A stretch of 64,000 nucleotides of DNA, taken from Acidobacteriota bacterium. Lineage in GTDB: Bacteria; Acidobacteriota; Terriglobia; Terriglobales; SCQP01. Below, piece after piece: positions 1 to 12,443 of this stretch. The DNA is taken from contig SCQP01000002.1 of assembly GCA_004299485.1 (NCBI GenBank), positions 168,966-232,965 on the forward strand, in the 5' to 3' direction. The notes below the pieces were generated by a model, which saw only the letters and a list, made by a program, of their open reading frames with translations, ran no database searches and had not been told where the DNA came from. The position numbers and the translations under genes were made by a program. Position 1 is the stretch's first letter; every line of letters starts with the position of its first letter.

Positions 1-1
1 C

Positions 2-41
2 TGTATCAGGAATGTGCTATCACGCGCACCGGATTGATACA
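2..41. repeat. inverted repeat at window edge
   Basis: TGTATCA at 2-8 is repeated inverted as TGATACA at 35-41, with a second small inverted pair GTGC/GCAC (14-17 and 26-29) nested inside. It could be the terminator of a gene that lies left of the window, or an operator. There is no T-run after it. No gene is supported in bases 1-85. Confidence 0.35.
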
Positions 42-85
42 AAACTGAGTAAGTCGTGACCCGCGAATACAACCTCTAAGTGGAT

Positions 86-319
86 ATGAAAAACTGGAGG
101 CTGTGCGGAGATGCCGTCGCGGCGCTACGGGGTCCTTCGGGCCGGAGGCCAACGCCGCTGGAAGTGGACATGGCGATCTGGTGGGGGTGCTGGCTGGGCC
201 GCCGGCGCGGCGTCTGGGCGTGGCGGCGCTGGCAACTGCGGCGGGCGTTGCAGCGGCAAGCCGGCGGACGCGTACTGCGCGGCCGTTTCTATGCCTGGGA
301 TCCAGGCGCGCTATGCTGA
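86..319 (+). CDS. small hypothetical Trp/Arg-rich protein
   Basis: A 77-residue reading frame starts at ATG 86 (a GTG at 80 is also possible) and stops at 317-319, four bases before the ATG of the next gene, which suggests translational coupling. The product is very rich in tryptophan and arginine, with a cluster of Trp around residues 30-50, and I recognise no family. Third codon positions are GC-rich, as in real genes here, more than in the competing frame that extends the next gene upstream. There is no clear ribosome binding site. It could be spurious. Confidence 0.35.
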   Translation: MKNWRLCGDAVAALRGPSGRRPTPLEVDMAIWWGCWLGRRRGVWAWRRWQLRRALQRQAGGRVLRGRFYAWDPGALC

Positions 320-323
320 AGGC

Positions 324-1370
324 ATGGATGTTCCCAGGATTCATGCGCTGGAACCAACGGCCGCCTTGCCGGGCGGTGAGGTGCGGATTCTGGGATCGGG
401 TTTGCACGGAGATGCCCAGCAGCCCGGGGTGCGGATCGCCGGTCTGACGGCATCCCTGGTGGCGGCTCGCAACTCGATGTTGATCGCGCGCGTGCCGGAG
501 TCCGCCGTATCTGGCCCAGTGGAAATTGAAGTGAATGGGGCCGGCGCGGTGAGTGCGCGCGTGAATCTGGAGGTCGGCGTGCAGATTGCGGAAAACCTGC
601 ATCCGGTATGCAATCCCGTGCTCGATGCGGAGGGCAATATCTATGCCACCCTCAGCGGAGCGCGCGGACAGAAGACTCCGGTCAGCATCTTCAAGCTTGA
701 CGCCAACTACAGCATGAAACCCTGGAGTAGCGCCCTGACCAATCCCAGTGGCCTGGCGTTTGATAGCCGCGGCGTGCTCTATGCCTCCAGCCGCTTCGAC
801 GGTTCTGTATACCGCATGGCTGCCAACGGCGCGGCCGCTCTGGTGGCTCAGGGCCTGGGTGTAGCTACTGGCATTGCGTTCGATGCGGCCGGCGATCTCT
901 ATGTGGGCGACCGCAGCGGCACCATCTTTAAAATCGATCAGCAGGGAAATACGTTTGTCTTCGCCACCCTCGAACCCAGTGTGGCTGCGTATCACCTTGC
1001 CTTCGGGCCCGATGGGTTCCTCTACGCCACCGGACCGAGCACCTCGAGTAACGATGTGGTGTGGCGCGTAAACCCGCACGGCGCCGTGACGACGTTTTTT
1101 CAGGGCCTGGGACGGCCCCAGGGGCTGGCATTCGATGGAAACGGAGATTTGTATGTAGCCGCTTCCTGGCGCGGGCAGCGCGGCATTCTTTGCATAACGC
1201 CGGAAGGGAAAGCGAGCTGCGCCGTCAGCGGGCAGAACCTGGTCGGGCTGGCCTTCGCTCCCGCGGCACAGCGCGCGCCGGCGCCGGCGGCACTCGTCTT
1301 AGCGACCCACACTTCACTTTTTCATTTGCCCTGGCCGGTGCTGGGATTGCCGCTACCACCACAGAAATAG
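324..1370 (+). CDS. IPT/TIG plus NHL beta-propeller protein
   Basis: The product is about 348 residues from ATG 324, chosen because the preceding small ORF ends at 319 and AAGG lies just upstream. Residues about 5-90 look like an IPT/TIG immunoglobulin-like fold (LPGGEVRILGSGL). The rest has repeated NHL/SMP-30-type blades (SGLAFDSRGVLYAS, TGIAFDAAGDLYVGD, QGLAFDGNGDLYVA). Such proteins are binding scaffolds or lactonase-like enzymes; no ligand can be named. The frame stays open upstream to 111, but that stretch is low-complexity Gly/Arg sequence. No signal peptide is visible from this start. It abuts cinA with no gap. Confidence 0.7.
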   Translation: MDVPRIHALEPTAALPGGEVRILGSGLHGDAQQPGVRIAGLTASLVAARNSMLIARVPESAVSGPVEIEVNGAGAVSARVNLEVGVQIAENLHPVCNPVLDAEGNIYATLSGARGQKTPVSIFKLDANYSMKPWSSALTNPSGLAFDSRGVLYASSRFDGSVYRMAANGAAALVAQGLGVATGIAFDAAGDLYVGDRSGTIFKIDQQGNTFVFATLEPSVAAYHLAFGPDGFLYATGPSTSSNDVVWRVNPHGAVTTFFQGLGRPQGLAFDGNGDLYVAASWRGQRGILCITPEGKASCAVSGQNLVGLAFAPAAQRAPAPAALVLATHTSLFHLPWPVLGLPLPPQK

Positions 1371-2615
1371 ATGCTGGCCGAAATACTTGCCGTCGGCAGC
1401 GAACTGCTCGGCTTCACGCGCCTCGACACCAACTCGCTATTTCTGACGCGCGAGCTGCTGGCTCTCGGGATCGCAGTCCAGCGGAAAACGGTGCTGCCAG
1501 ATGATGCACAAGCTCTATCGGCTGCCATCCGCGCTGCGCTGGCGCGCAGTGACGTGGTGCTGTGTACCGGTGGGCTGGGACCGACCGAAGACGATCGCAC
1601 CGTCGCCGCGGCGGCCGAGGCACTGGGGGTCGCGCTGGTTCCCGACGTGGCTGCGACACGGCACCTGCGCCAGTGGTTCCGGCGCCGGCATCGGCCTTTC
1701 CGCGACATGCAATTGCGGCAGGCACGGCGCCTGGCCTCGGCGGCGTGGCTACCCAACCCCTTGGGTACGGCTTCCGGTCAGTGGTGCGAGCAGAACGGAA
1801 AGATTCTGGTTCTTCTTCCAGGCCCCCCGCCCGAGCTCGAAACCATGTTTGCAGCCTCGGTAAGGCCAAGACTGAAGGTGCGGGTGCCCGTCATCGCGCG
1901 TGCCGTACGCGTGTTGAGCACCGCGGGTTTGGGTGAGGGCGAAGTCGATGCCCTCGCCGCGCCTATCTACCGCCAGACACTCAATCCGGTCACCACGATT
2001 CTGGCGACGGCCGCACCGCAGGTGGAATTGCATTTTCAGGCCACCGGCACCACGCCTGCAAGTGCACAGGCGCGCGCGGATCGCCTGGCGCGCCGCATCG
2101 AGCGCAAGCTGGGCCTGGCGGTATTCAGCCGCGAACAGCAGACTCTGCCCGAGGTGGTGGGCAACCTGTTGCGCGAGCGGCGCCAGACCCTCGCGCTGGC
2201 GGAAAGTTGTACCGGAGGCATGCTCGCCGAGCGGCTCACCACCGCGGCTGGCGCGTCGGATTTTTTTCTGGGCGGTGTGGTCAGCTACGCCAACCAGGCG
2301 AAGCAGGACTTGCTGGGCGTCCGCCCGGCCACGCTCGCCCGCTACGGTGCGGTCAGTGCTGCCACCGCCCGCGAGATGGCCGATGGCGCCCGCGAACGCT
2401 TCGCTTCCGACTGGAGCCTTGCCATCACGGGGATTGCCGGGCCCGGCGGCGGCAGCGCCCGCAAACCGGTCGGAACCGTTTTCATCGCCTTGGGCCGCCG
2501 CGGCAAAGGCACGGAAACATTTCCTTACCGCTTTTACGGCGATCGCGACCGCATCCGCCGCTTCAGCGCCCAGACCGCGCTCAACTGCTTACGACTGGCG
2601 CTGCTCGGCCGTTAA
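1371..2615 (+). CDS. cinA: CinA-like nicotinamide-nucleotide amidase
   Basis: The protein has 414 residues, the usual CinA length. The N-terminal MoCF-type domain (residues 1-165) carries the [11 protein letters not shown] loop. The C-terminal domain (about 255-410) carries AESCTGG near residue 276 and [10 protein letters not shown]. In CinA/PncC proteins the C-terminal domain deamidates NMN to nicotinate mononucleotide, and the N-terminal domain can act on ADP-ribose-type pyrophosphates. It starts directly after the stop of the propeller gene, so the two are probably cotranscribed. Its TAA overlaps the stop codon of the convergent E1 gene. Confidence 0.9.
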   Translation: MLAEILAVGSELLGFTRLDTNSLFLTRELLALGIAVQRKTVLPDDAQALSAAIRAALARSDVVLCTGGLGPTEDDRTVAAAAEALGVALVPDVAATRHLRQWFRRRHRPFRDMQLRQARRLASAAWLPNPLGTASGQWCEQNGKILVLLPGPPPELETMFAASVRPRLKVRVPVIARAVRVLSTAGLGEGEVDALAAPIYRQTLNPVTTILATAAPQVELHFQATGTTPASAQARADRLARRIERKLGLAVFSREQQTLPEVVGNLLRERRQTLALAESCTGGMLAERLTTAAGASDFFLGGVVSYANQAKQDLLGVRPATLARYGAVSAATAREMADGARERFASDWSLAITGIAGPGGGSARKPVGTVFIALGRRGKGTETFPYRFYGDRDRIRRFSAQTALNCLRLALLGR

Positions 2616-4768
2616 AAGCGGAGGAGATCGCTGAGCGCGCGGTGCACATCGGCCGCTTGCGGCAGAATCGCGTTTTCCAGCAGCGGCTGGTAGGCGCAAA
2701 AGACGTCTTTGGCAGCCAGACGGCGCACGGGTGCGTCCAGGTCATCGAAGAGCTCGTCCGCGATCCGGGCGGCAACTTCAGCGCCATAACCGAAGCTGAG
2801 CACGTCCTCGTACGCGACCAGCGCACGCGAGGTTTTACGCACGGACGTGGCAATCGCCTCCCAGTCATAGGGGGCCAAGCTGCGTAGGTCGAGCACTTCC
2901 ACCTCAAGGCCCTGCTCGTGCGCCAGCTTATCGGCCGCCTGAATCGCGCGTGGCACCACGGCGCCGTAGGTGATCACGGTAGCATCCCGGCCTACGCGCG
3001 CAATCCGCGCCTGGCCAAAGGGAATGCAGTAGTCCTTGCCAGGGTGCGGGCTGCGGTTGGCCGGTTCGCGGTAGAGCCGCTTGTGCTCCAGAAACAGCAC
3101 CGGGTCCTCGCCACGCAGCGCGGTGCGCAGCAAGCCGCAGGCATCCGCCGCGGTTGACGGCATGGCCACGCGGAGTCCGGGAATGTGGGTGAAAATCGAT
3201 TCGCCGCACTGGCTGTGGTAGATCGCGCCTCCGGTGAGATAACCGCCGATGGGCACGCGCAACACCACCGGCGCCGCGAAGGCGTTATTCGAGCGCCAGC
3301 GCATCACCGCCATTTCGTTCCGGATCTGCATCATGCCCGGCCAGATATAGTCGAAAAACTGAATCTCCGGCACTGGTTTGAGGCCGCGCGTTGCCAAACC
3401 GATGGCGCTTCCGATAATCGTCGCTTCCGCCAGCGCCGAGTTGAACACACGATCGCTGCCATAGTTGCGCTGCAGCCCGCCGGTAGCCTTGAACACGCCG
3501 CCCTTGCCTTTGACCTTGTCCAGATTCTGCTCGCGCGTGCAGTCGGCGACATCTTCGCCGAATGCCAGCAGGCGGGGATCGCGCCCGAATTCCTCCTGCA
3601 GACAGGTGTTGATCAGGTCGATCATGGTCTGCGGCTTGCCGCCCGTATCGGGCGCGCTGGCGAGCGCCGGCGCGGTCATGTCGACATCGGGCGAATACAC
3701 GAAGTCGTAAATCGAGCTGGGGTCGGGCAAAGCCGCCTTCACGGCTTCATCGCTGGCCGCAATCACTTCGGCGTCGACCGCCGCTTCCAGCTCGTCCAGA
3801 TCCGCCGCCGACGCAATGCCGCGCGCGATCAGATAGTTGCGCAGCCGTGGCAGCGGATCGAGCTTGGCTTCTTCTTCCCGTTCCTCGGCGGGGCGATACA
3901 GCCGTTCGTCGTCCGATTGCGAGTGCGAATAAGGCCGGATGACATGTGCATGCACCAGAGCCGGTCCTTTGCCATTACGGCAATACTCATGCGCGCGAGT
4001 AATCGCGGCGTAGCTTTCCACCAGATCGCAGCCGTCACATTCCATTACCAGCAGGTTAGGGAAGTCCCGCACCACCTGCGAAACCCCCACGCCGGGTCCC
4101 TGAAGCTCGGCGGGTACCGAGATGGCGTAGCCATTGTCTTCAATCAGGAACAGGACCGGCAGCTTTTCGCGGCAGGCCCCGTTCAGTGCCTCCCAAAACT
4201 CGCCCTGGCTGGTGGAGCCTTCCCCGCCGCTTACCAGCACCACTTCGTCCTCGTGGTGGATCACCTTTTGTGGATGGGGATGCTCTCGCAGCCAGTCGTC
4301 CACCTCGGGATGACGATTGAGATACCGTCCCGCCTCGGCGCAACCCAACGCCTGTAGATACTGCGTACCAACCGGCGAGGAGCTGCTCACCAGGTTGTAC
4401 GCGGCATGGCCCCAGTGAGACGGCATTTGCCGTCCTCCCGAGGCCGGATCACTCGCCGCTCCCACCGCTTCCAGCAGCATCTCCAGCGGCGTTACGCCCA
4501 GCCGCAGACAGAGAGCGCGATCCCGATAGTAGGTATAGGCCCAGTCGTACCCGGAGCGCAGGACGTCCCCGGCCGCCACGGTAATGGCCTCATGGCCGGC
4601 GCTGCTGATCTGAAAATAAATCTTTTGCTGGCGCTTGAGCAGCAGCTCGCGGTCGTCCAGCTTGCGCGAGGTGACCATAACGCGGTACAGCTCGCGCAGG
4701 CGCTCGGGACCGGGTGCCGGCGTGGTAGTGGTGGGGGTCGCTTCAGCCTTGAGAGCCATCAAAGCCAT
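2612..4768 (-). CDS. fused E1 alpha/beta 2-oxoacid dehydrogenase
   Basis: This 718-residue thiamine-diphosphate enzyme joins both E1 subunits in one chain. Residues about 20-345 are E1-alpha, with the cofactor motif GGEGS (181-185) to DNGYAIS (211-217) and the phosphorylation-loop-like HSQSDD region. After a linker, residues about 382-718 are E1-beta ([25 protein letters not shown]). The likely reaction is decarboxylation of pyruvate or branched-chain 2-oxoacids and acyl transfer to an E2 lipoyl domain. The family is clear but the substrate is not. No E2 or E3 gene lies nearby. The start is ATG 4768 or 4759. Confidence 0.88.
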   Translation of the reverse strand: MALMALKAEATPTTTTPAPGPERLRELYRVMVTSRKLDDRELLLKRQQKIYFQISSAGHEAITVAAGDVLRSGYDWAYTYYRDRALCLRLGVTPLEMLLEAVGAASDPASGGRQMPSHWGHAAYNLVSSSSPVGTQYLQALGCAEAGRYLNRHPEVDDWLREHPHPQKVIHHEDEVVLVSGGEGSTSQGEFWEALNGACREKLPVLFLIEDNGYAISVPAELQGPGVGVSQVVRDFPNLLVMECDGCDLVESYAAITRAHEYCRNGKGPALVHAHVIRPYSHSQSDDERLYRPAEEREEEAKLDPLPRLRNYLIARGIASAADLDELEAAVDAEVIAASDEAVKAALPDPSSIYDFVYSPDVDMTAPALASAPDTGGKPQTMIDLINTCLQEEFGRDPRLLAFGEDVADCTREQNLDKVKGKGGVFKATGGLQRNYGSDRVFNSALAEATIIGSAIGLATRGLKPVPEIQFFDYIWPGMMQIRNEMAVMRWRSNNAFAAPVVLRVPIGGYLTGGAIYHSQCGESIFTHIPGLRVAMPSTAADACGLLRTALRGEDPVLFLEHKRLYREPANRSPHPGKDYCIPFGQARIARVGRDATVITYGAVVPRAIQAADKLAHEQGLEVEVLDLRSLAPYDWEAIATSVRKTSRALVAYEDVLSFGYGAEVAARIADELFDDLDAPVRRLAAKDVFCAYQPLLENAILPQAADVHRALSDLLRF

Positions 4769-4818
4769 TATCGAGGCTACCGTTCGGGTGCGTCAACAGA
4801 CCGTTCGGTTGGGCGCAC

Positions 4819-5592
4819 TTAGAGTTTGTACAGTTCGCGCAGCCGGCGGCTTTGATTCCGGCTGACGGGCACTTCGGTGTGGTTCTTGTCGCCCATCCGC
4901 AGTTGGAAGCTGCTGTTGAACCAGGGTACCACTTCCCGGATATGGTTCAGATTGACCAAATACGAGCGGTGGGCGCGCCAGAAGTGCGTTTCGTCGAGCG
5001 TCGCCTGCAGCTCTTCGATGGTGTGGTACGCTGATTGCCCCTCCACTTGCCGCGTGGCAATCACAATCACGCCATCTTCGATCTTGGCGAAGACGATCTC
5101 CTGCGGATCCAGCAAAAACTGCCGTCCACCGGCTTTCATCACCACTTTGGTCGCCGCCGGGGTCTTGCGCGTGTCGAGCATCTGCAGCACCCGGTCAATT
5201 TTGCCCTCGACCGAATCCCCCGCCGCCATCTGCCGCTTGACCTTGTCCATCGTCCTTGCCAGCCGCGACGTATCAAACGGCTTGAGCAGGTAATCGACGG
5301 CATTGACTTCGAAGGCCTGCAGCGCGTATTGATCGAACGCGGTTGCGAAGACCAGGCACGGCAACGGAATGTGTTTGCTTTCCATCATGCGCACCGCGCC
5401 GAAGCCGTCGAGGCCCGGCATTTGCGCATCCAGGAACATCAGGTCCGGTTGGTGCTGCTTGGCCAGTTTGACTGCATCCAGCCCGTTCTGCCCGGTGGCG
5501 ACGACCGACACTTCGGGAAACGAGTGCAGTAAAAAGCCCAGCTCTTCCCGCGCAAGCTTTTCGTCATCCACAATAATGGTCGAAATCGGCAC
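4819..5592 (-). CDS. LytTR-family response regulator
   Basis: I take GTG at 5592 as the start because GAGGGG lies 6 bases upstream; the frame is open to an ATG at 5625. The 257-residue product has a receiver domain (acidic DD at 9-10, phospho-acceptor D55 in MFLDAQMPG, conserved Lys in LLKPF). A linker follows, then a C-terminal LytTR DNA-binding domain (about 150-255: EIVFAKIEDGVIVI, FWRAHRSYLVNLNHI). Family members bind promoter DNA after phosphorylation by 5TM/HisKA_7-type kinases. No histidine kinase is adjacent, so this looks like an orphan regulator. Confidence 0.9.
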   Translation of the reverse strand: MPISTIIVDDEKLAREELGFLLHSFPEVSVVATGQNGLDAVKLAKQHQPDLMFLDAQMPGLDGFGAVRMMESKHIPLPCLVFATAFDQYALQAFEVNAVDYLLKPFDTSRLARTMDKVKRQMAAGDSVEGKIDRVLQMLDTRKTPAATKVVMKAGGRQFLLDPQEIVFAKIEDGVIVIATRQVEGQSAYHTIEELQATLDETHFWRAHRSYLVNLNHIREVVPWFNSSFQLRMGDKNHTEVPVSRNQSRRLRELYKL

Positions 5593-5612
5593 CGCTGCCC
5601 CTCGAGTCGAAT

Positions 5613-6104
5613 CTAGTATACCCACTCGCCGACACTACCGCGCACCCGATAAAGATGATCAATTCCTTCAGCAGCCGTAGGCGGCCGCAGCTTGCGGGCG
5701 AAGCGCTGGATTACCTCGAGTTCAACCACGCGCCCGCGCAACTGACTGCGCGCCTGGCATTCATCCACATCGGCGTCCAGCCATAGGCCGATCGCCGGAA
5801 TGCCGGCTTCCTTTGCGATGCGAACCAGCGGCTTGCGCGCTGCGGCGTCGAGATTAGTTGCGTCAATAAACGTCTGTGGGACTCCAACTTCCAGGCGTGT
5901 GGTGAGAACCTTGTACAAGAGGCCAAACACCTGCCCTGCCGCGCGCTGCTCCGCGGCATCTCCAAATAGCAATTCACGTAAGGCATCCGTCGAGACGCTG
6001 CTCAGACCGTAATGCGCGAGGTAGCTTGATTTTCCCGAACCCGGAAGCCCAATCATCAACACCACCGCACGTCCGGGCAGTTCTGGTAACGGCGCAAATT
6101 CCAT
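5613..6104 (-). CDS. P-loop kinase-like ATPase
   Basis: The product is 163 residues from ATG 6104, preceded by AGGG. GLPGSGKSSYLA near residues 18-29 is a Walker A loop, followed by a SSVSTDALRELLFGD segment typical of AAA_33/polynucleotide-kinase-like proteins, and FIDATN may carry the acidic strand. The family phosphorylates small molecules or nucleic-acid ends; the substrate cannot be told. The frame is open upstream but overlaps glgB on the other strand, so the longer form is unlikely. It is divergent from glgB and ends 20 bases from the LytTR gene. Confidence 0.78.
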   Translation of the reverse strand: MEFAPLPELPGRAVVLMIGLPGSGKSSYLAHYGLSSVSTDALRELLFGDAAEQRAAGQVFGLLYKVLTTRLEVGVPQTFIDATNLDAAARKPLVRIAKEAGIPAIGLWLDADVDECQARSQLRGRVVELEVIQRFARKLRPPTAAEGIDHLYRVRGSVGEWVY

Positions 6105-6144
6105 GAGGTCACCCTGTCTGGAACGATGGTAAGGTGCAAGAAGG

Positions 6145-8120
<1,976 letters not shown>

Positions 8121-8124
<4 letters not shown>

Positions 8125-9620
8125 GCGGTGCGGGGGAGCGCTGGGTTTGCCTCCACGGGCATTTTTACCAGCCGCCGCGGGAAAATCCCTGGCTGGGAGC
8201 GATTGAGCCGCAGGCGTCCGCCCGTCCCTACCATGACTGGAACGAGCGCGTTGCCGCCGAGTGTTACACCCCGAATGCGGCCGCACGCATTCTGAATGCC
8301 GCCGGCGAGCTGCTCGCCACCCAGAACAACTACGCTCATATGAGTTTTGATTTCGGCCCCACGCTGCTGAGCTGGCTGCAGAAGGCCGGCCCGGAGGCTT
8401 ATGCCGCCGTGCTGGCGGCTGACCGGCAGACGCACTGCGCTATGGCTCAGGCGTATAACCACATGATCTTGCCGCTGGCGAGCGCCCGCGATTGCGCGAC
8501 GCAGGTGCTCTGGGGCAAGCGTGATTTCGAGCACCGCTTCGGGCGCGAGCCGGACGGCATGTGGCTGCCCGAAGCCGCCGTGAATCTGGCCAGCCTCGAA
8601 GCGCTGGCCGCCGCAGGCATCCAGTTCACCGTGCTGGCGCCCCGCCAGGCCCGGCGTGTGCGCCGCTTCGGTTCACACCAATGGCAGGACGTCAGCGGCA
8701 GCAGAATTGACCCCCACTTTCCTTATCTGGTCCGCCTGCCCTCCGGCCGCTCCGTGGCCGTCTTTTTCTACGATGCCGGTCTGGCCCAGGCGATTGCTTT
8801 CGAGGGTCTCCTGCGCGATGGCGCCCGGCTAGCCACCCGGCTCGCGGGCGCCTTTGATGGCCGCCACCGGGAACCGCAACTGGTGAGTGCGGCAACGGAT
8901 GGCGAAAGCTACGGCCACCATTTCCGCTTCGGCGACATGGCGCTTGCGGCCGCACTGCGCTTTTTGCGCGCCAATCCAAGTGTACGCCTGACGAGCTACG
9001 CCGGGTTTTTGGCCGCACATCCGCCCCGGCGCGAGGTGGAGATTTATGAGAATTCTTCCTGGAGCTGCTCCCACGGCGTCGAGCGCTGGCGTGCGGACTG
9101 TGGCTGCAACTGTGGCAGTCATCCGGGCTGGCGCCAGGGGTGGCGGGCGCCGCTGCGCGATGCACTCGACTGGCTCCGCGATGAACTGGCGGCCGGGTAC
9201 GCGCGAGCGGCAGGAACCTTCCTCTGGAATCCCTGGGGCGCGCGCAACGACTACATCGACTGTCGTCTCGATCCCGGCGCCAGGGTGCCTTTTCTGGAGC
9301 GCCATGCGCGCCGGTCTTTGTCTTCAGCCGAGCAGGCGCGTGTGCAAAACCTGCTGGAAATGCAGACCGCAGCCATGTTTATGTTTACAAGCTGCGGCTG
9401 GTTCTTCGATGAAGTCTCGGGCCTGGAAGCCTCGCAGGTCCTGGCCTACGCCGCGCGCGCCGTCGAGCTCGCCCGCAGCGCCATACCCGTGGAGTTGGAG
9501 CCGGAATTGCTCCGCCGCTTGGAAACCGCGCCCAGCAATTTGCCGCAGTGGGGTCACGCGCGCGCTGTGTACCTTGCCCAGCTTGCGCGCAGCCCAGCGG
9601 CCGCTGCAGCATCCGATTAG
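8121..9620 (+). CDS. GH57 family glycoside hydrolase
   Basis: The 499-residue protein begins at GTG 8121, inside the last codons of glgB. It opens with the GH57 signature HGHFYQPPRENP (12-23). MWLPE at 147-151 provides the likely nucleophile E151, and ATDGESYGHH provides D260. The C-terminal half (with a DUF3536-like FLWNPWGARNDYIDC segment and Cys-rich CGCNCG) is typical of the large uncharacterised GH57 branch. GH57 enzymes act on alpha-glucans as amylases, 4-alpha-glucanotransferases or branching enzymes. Pairing with glgB supports a glycogen role. Cytoplasmic; no signal peptide. Confidence 0.88.
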
Positions 9621-11269
9621 ACTACGAGATAGCGCCCCGCTTCGATCACGCGCGCGGCAATCTGCTGTTCCCATGCCGCAACGTTAGCCAAGTCGCGTTT
9701 CAGCAATCGCCGCACCCACGCCGCCTGCGTGCGCAGCTCGTCGCCCGAGCTGATCGTCGCCAGGGCATATCTTGCCCTCACGTCGACCTCATCCAGCAAA
9801 CGGCTGGCGAGCACCTGCGTCATCAGCGCATCCGGCTGCCGCGCCGCGACGGCCTGCAGCACGTACACGGCAATCATGAGATCGGCCAGTGCGGCCAGCA
9901 CTACCTGCTCGTGCTCGATGGCTTCACCGAAGCGCCGCACCGCCAGTCCTGCGACGAGCAGCGTGGCCCTGCGTGCCTGCTCGGCGGGTGAATGCGTCTG
10001 CGCAGGACCCATTACTTCCGCGATCACGCCCTCGACCGCTTCGCGCAGCGGCAATTCTCCTTTTTGCGCCCTGCGGAGCGCCATACCGGTGAGCAGCATG
10101 CGATTGATCTCGTTGGTGCCCTCAAAGATGCGGTTCACGCGGGCATCGCGGTAAGCTGCCTCCGCCAGGTTGCCATGCACGAAGCCATTGCCGCCATGAA
10201 TCTGCACGGCACGGTCCACCAGGTCATCCAGTATCTCGCTGGCGTGGACCTTGACCATCGAGCACTCCATCGCGAACTCATCCAGTCGATGGATGTGGTC
10301 CATGAGGCCAACCGTGCGGTAAACCGCCGATTCCGCTGCGAAAAGCCCGGTAGCCATGCGCGCAATATGCTCGCGGATCAGGCCAAACTCAGCGATGGAC
10401 TTGCCGAATGCCTGCCGCTCGCGGGCATACTGGATCGCCTCGCGCAGGCAATTGCGTCCCCCGCCGATGCAGGCTGCACCCAGCTTGAAGCGGCCGACAT
10501 TCAGAATCTGAAAGGCGATATGCGCGCCTTCGCCCACCCCACCGAGCACGTTGGCTTCTGCAATGCGGGCATCTCGCAGCAGCAACGGCCGCGTCGACGA
10601 GCCATGGATCCCCATCTTGTGCTCTTCCGCCCCGGTCGAAACCCCGGCGGTGGCAGCCTCAACCAGAAAGGCCGTCGCCTTGCCGTCCACCTTGGCGAAA
10701 ACGGTGAAGAGATCGGCAAACCCGGCGTTGCTGATCCACATTTTTTCGCCATTCAGGCGGAACCCTCCCCCGCCCTCTCGTTCGGCTTGCGTGCGCATCG
10801 CCAGCGCATCCGATCCCGAGCCCGCTTCGCTGAGCGCGTACGCGCCCACCCACTCCGAGGAAGCGAGTCGCGGCAGATAGCAGCGTTTCTGCTCGTCGTT
10901 GCCAAAAAATACGAGCGGTAACGTGGCGATGCCGGCGTGCGCGCCAAAGGCCACCGAGAACGAGCCTTGTATGGCAAGGTGATCGGCCACGATCGCTGAT
11001 GCCGTAAAATCCAGCCCCAGGCCGCCGTAATCCTCGGGCACCTCTACCCCCGTCAAGCCCAACTCGCCGGCGCGCCGTAGCAGGCCGCGGACAGTCGCGA
11101 AGTCCTTCTGTTCGATCTTCTCGCCCGCCGGTGCGATCTCTTCCTGCGCAAAGCGTTCGGCGGTTTCCGCTATCAACCGTTGTTGTTCGCTGAAGCTCTC
11201 GGGCGAGAAAATCGCCGCCGGCTCAGTGAGCAGAAACTCCCCGCCCTGCGTGGCCTTTTGTTCTTTCAT
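9617..11269 (-). CDS. fadE: acyl-CoA dehydrogenase, FadE type
   Basis: The 550-residue FAD enzyme does the first step of fatty acyl-CoA beta-oxidation. It shows the FAD/substrate loops [12 protein letters not shown] and [27 protein letters not shown], and [11 protein letters not shown], where the family's catalytic Glu lies. The extra C-terminal domain of about 150 residues matches the long ACAD class (VLCAD or B. subtilis FadE-like). ATG 11269 overlaps the stop of the thiolase gene (ATGA). It is the last gene of a fadN-fadA-fadE order. Its TAA overlaps the stop of the convergent GH57 gene. Confidence 0.93.
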   Translation of the reverse strand: MKEQKATQGGEFLLTEPAAIFSPESFSEQQRLIAETAERFAQEEIAPAGEKIEQKDFATVRGLLRRAGELGLTGVEVPEDYGGLGLDFTASAIVADHLAIQGSFSVAFGAHAGIATLPLVFFGNDEQKRCYLPRLASSEWVGAYALSEAGSGSDALAMRTQAEREGGGGFRLNGEKMWISNAGFADLFTVFAKVDGKATAFLVEAATAGVSTGAEEHKMGIHGSSTRPLLLRDARIAEANVLGGVGEGAHIAFQILNVGRFKLGAACIGGGRNCLREAIQYARERQAFGKSIAEFGLIREHIARMATGLFAAESAVYRTVGLMDHIHRLDEFAMECSMVKVHASEILDDLVDRAVQIHGGNGFVHGNLAEAAYRDARVNRIFEGTNEINRMLLTGMALRRAQKGELPLREAVEGVIAEVMGPAQTHSPAEQARRATLLVAGLAVRRFGEAIEHEQVVLAALADLMIAVYVLQAVAARQPDALMTQVLASRLLDEVDVRARYALATISSGDELRTQAAWVRRLLKRDLANVAAWEQQIAARVIEAGRYLVV

Positions 11270-12441
11270 GAGTGCACCAGATTCTCAATGATCGCAGCCG
11301 CGCCCTGCCCTCCGCCCACGCACATCGTGATCAGGCCCCAGTGCGCGTTGCGCCGGCGCAGCTCGTGCATGATCGTCGCCAGCAGTTTTGCGCCGGTGCA
11401 TCCCAGCGGGTGCCCCAGAGCGATCGCGCCGCCATTCACATTGATGCGTTCCGGGTCCATATGGAGTTCCTGCATCACCGCCAGCGTCTGCGCCGCAAAC
11501 GCTTCATTGAGTTCAATCAGGTCGATTTCGTTCAGCCGCAAGCCCGCCCGTCGCAGCGCCTTGGGAACGGCAGCGACCGGTCCTATGCCCATAAACGCCG
11601 GGTCGACGCCGGCCGTCGCATAGCCGGCGAGGCGCGCCACAGGCGTAAGCGCATGCGCCTTCAAAAACGCCTCGGAAACCACCACCGCGGCCGCGGCGCC
11701 ATCGCTGGTTTGGGAGGAGTTTCCAGCCGTAACGACGCCATGAGCATGGAACACGGGCTTCAAGGCCGCCAGCGCTTCCGCTGAGGTGTCGTGCCTCGGC
11801 CCTTCGTCACGCTCCAGTCGTATCGGCCGCCAGTAGTCGGCCGCGGTTTCGTCCGGTACGCGTGTCGCAACCGGAACGATCTCCTCGTCGAAGCGGCCAG
11901 CCTCCTGCGCGGCAATCGCCCTCTGGTGACTGCGCAGAGCGTATGCGTCCGCTGCCTCGCGGCTGATATGGTACTTTTCCGCGACCCGCTCGGCTGTCAG
12001 CCCCATGCTCAGGTAACTTTCCGGCCGGCGCTCCATCAGCCACGGGTTGACACTCGGCTTGTTGCCCACAATCGGCACCATGCTCATGCTTTCGGCGCCG
12101 CCGGCCACAATAACCTCGGCGCCTGCCGCGACGCGTTGACTCGCGATCGCGACAGCTTCGATCCCCGAGGCGCAAAAGCGGTTCACAGTCGCCGCCGCGG
12201 CCTCAACCGGCAGCTCTGCCCGCAGCGCCGCGATCCGGGCAACATTCAGACCCTGTTCCGCTTCCGGCATAGCGCAGCCCAGAATTACGTCTTCGACGGC
12301 TGCTTTCTCCACGCGCGCGCGTTCCAAGGCCGCCGCGATAACCAGTGCGCCCAGGTCATCGGGCCGGGTGGAGCGCAGGCTGCCTTTCGGCGCCCGGCCG
12401 ATGGGCGTCCGCACGCTCGACAATATGAAAGCCTCGCCCAT
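11266..12441 (-). CDS. fadA: acetyl-CoA acyltransferase (thiolase)
   Basis: The 391-residue thiolase does the last step of beta-oxidation, cleaving 3-ketoacyl-CoA with CoA. The acylation Cys lies in [18 protein letters not shown] and [15 protein letters not shown] carry the active-site Asn/His, and the second Cys lies in CVGGGQGAA. It sits between fadN (2-base gap upstream) and fadE (4-base overlap downstream), an arrangement known from Bacillus fadNAE. This supports a degradative rather than biosynthetic role. Confidence 0.94.
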   Translation of the reverse strand: MGEAFILSSVRTPIGRAPKGSLRSTRPDDLGALVIAAALERARVEKAAVEDVILGCAMPEAEQGLNVARIAALRAELPVEAAAATVNRFCASGIEAVAIASQRVAAGAEVIVAGGAESMSMVPIVGNKPSVNPWLMERRPESYLSMGLTAERVAEKYHISREAADAYALRSHQRAIAAQEAGRFDEEIVPVATRVPDETAADYWRPIRLERDEGPRHDTSAEALAALKPVFHAHGVVTAGNSSQTSDGAAAAVVVSEAFLKAHALTPVARLAGYATAGVDPAFMGIGPVAAVPKALRRAGLRLNEIDLIELNEAFAAQTLAVMQELHMDPERINVNGGAIALGHPLGCTGAKLLATIMHELRRRNAHWGLITMCVGGGQGAAAIIENLVHS

Positions 12442-12443
12442 GC

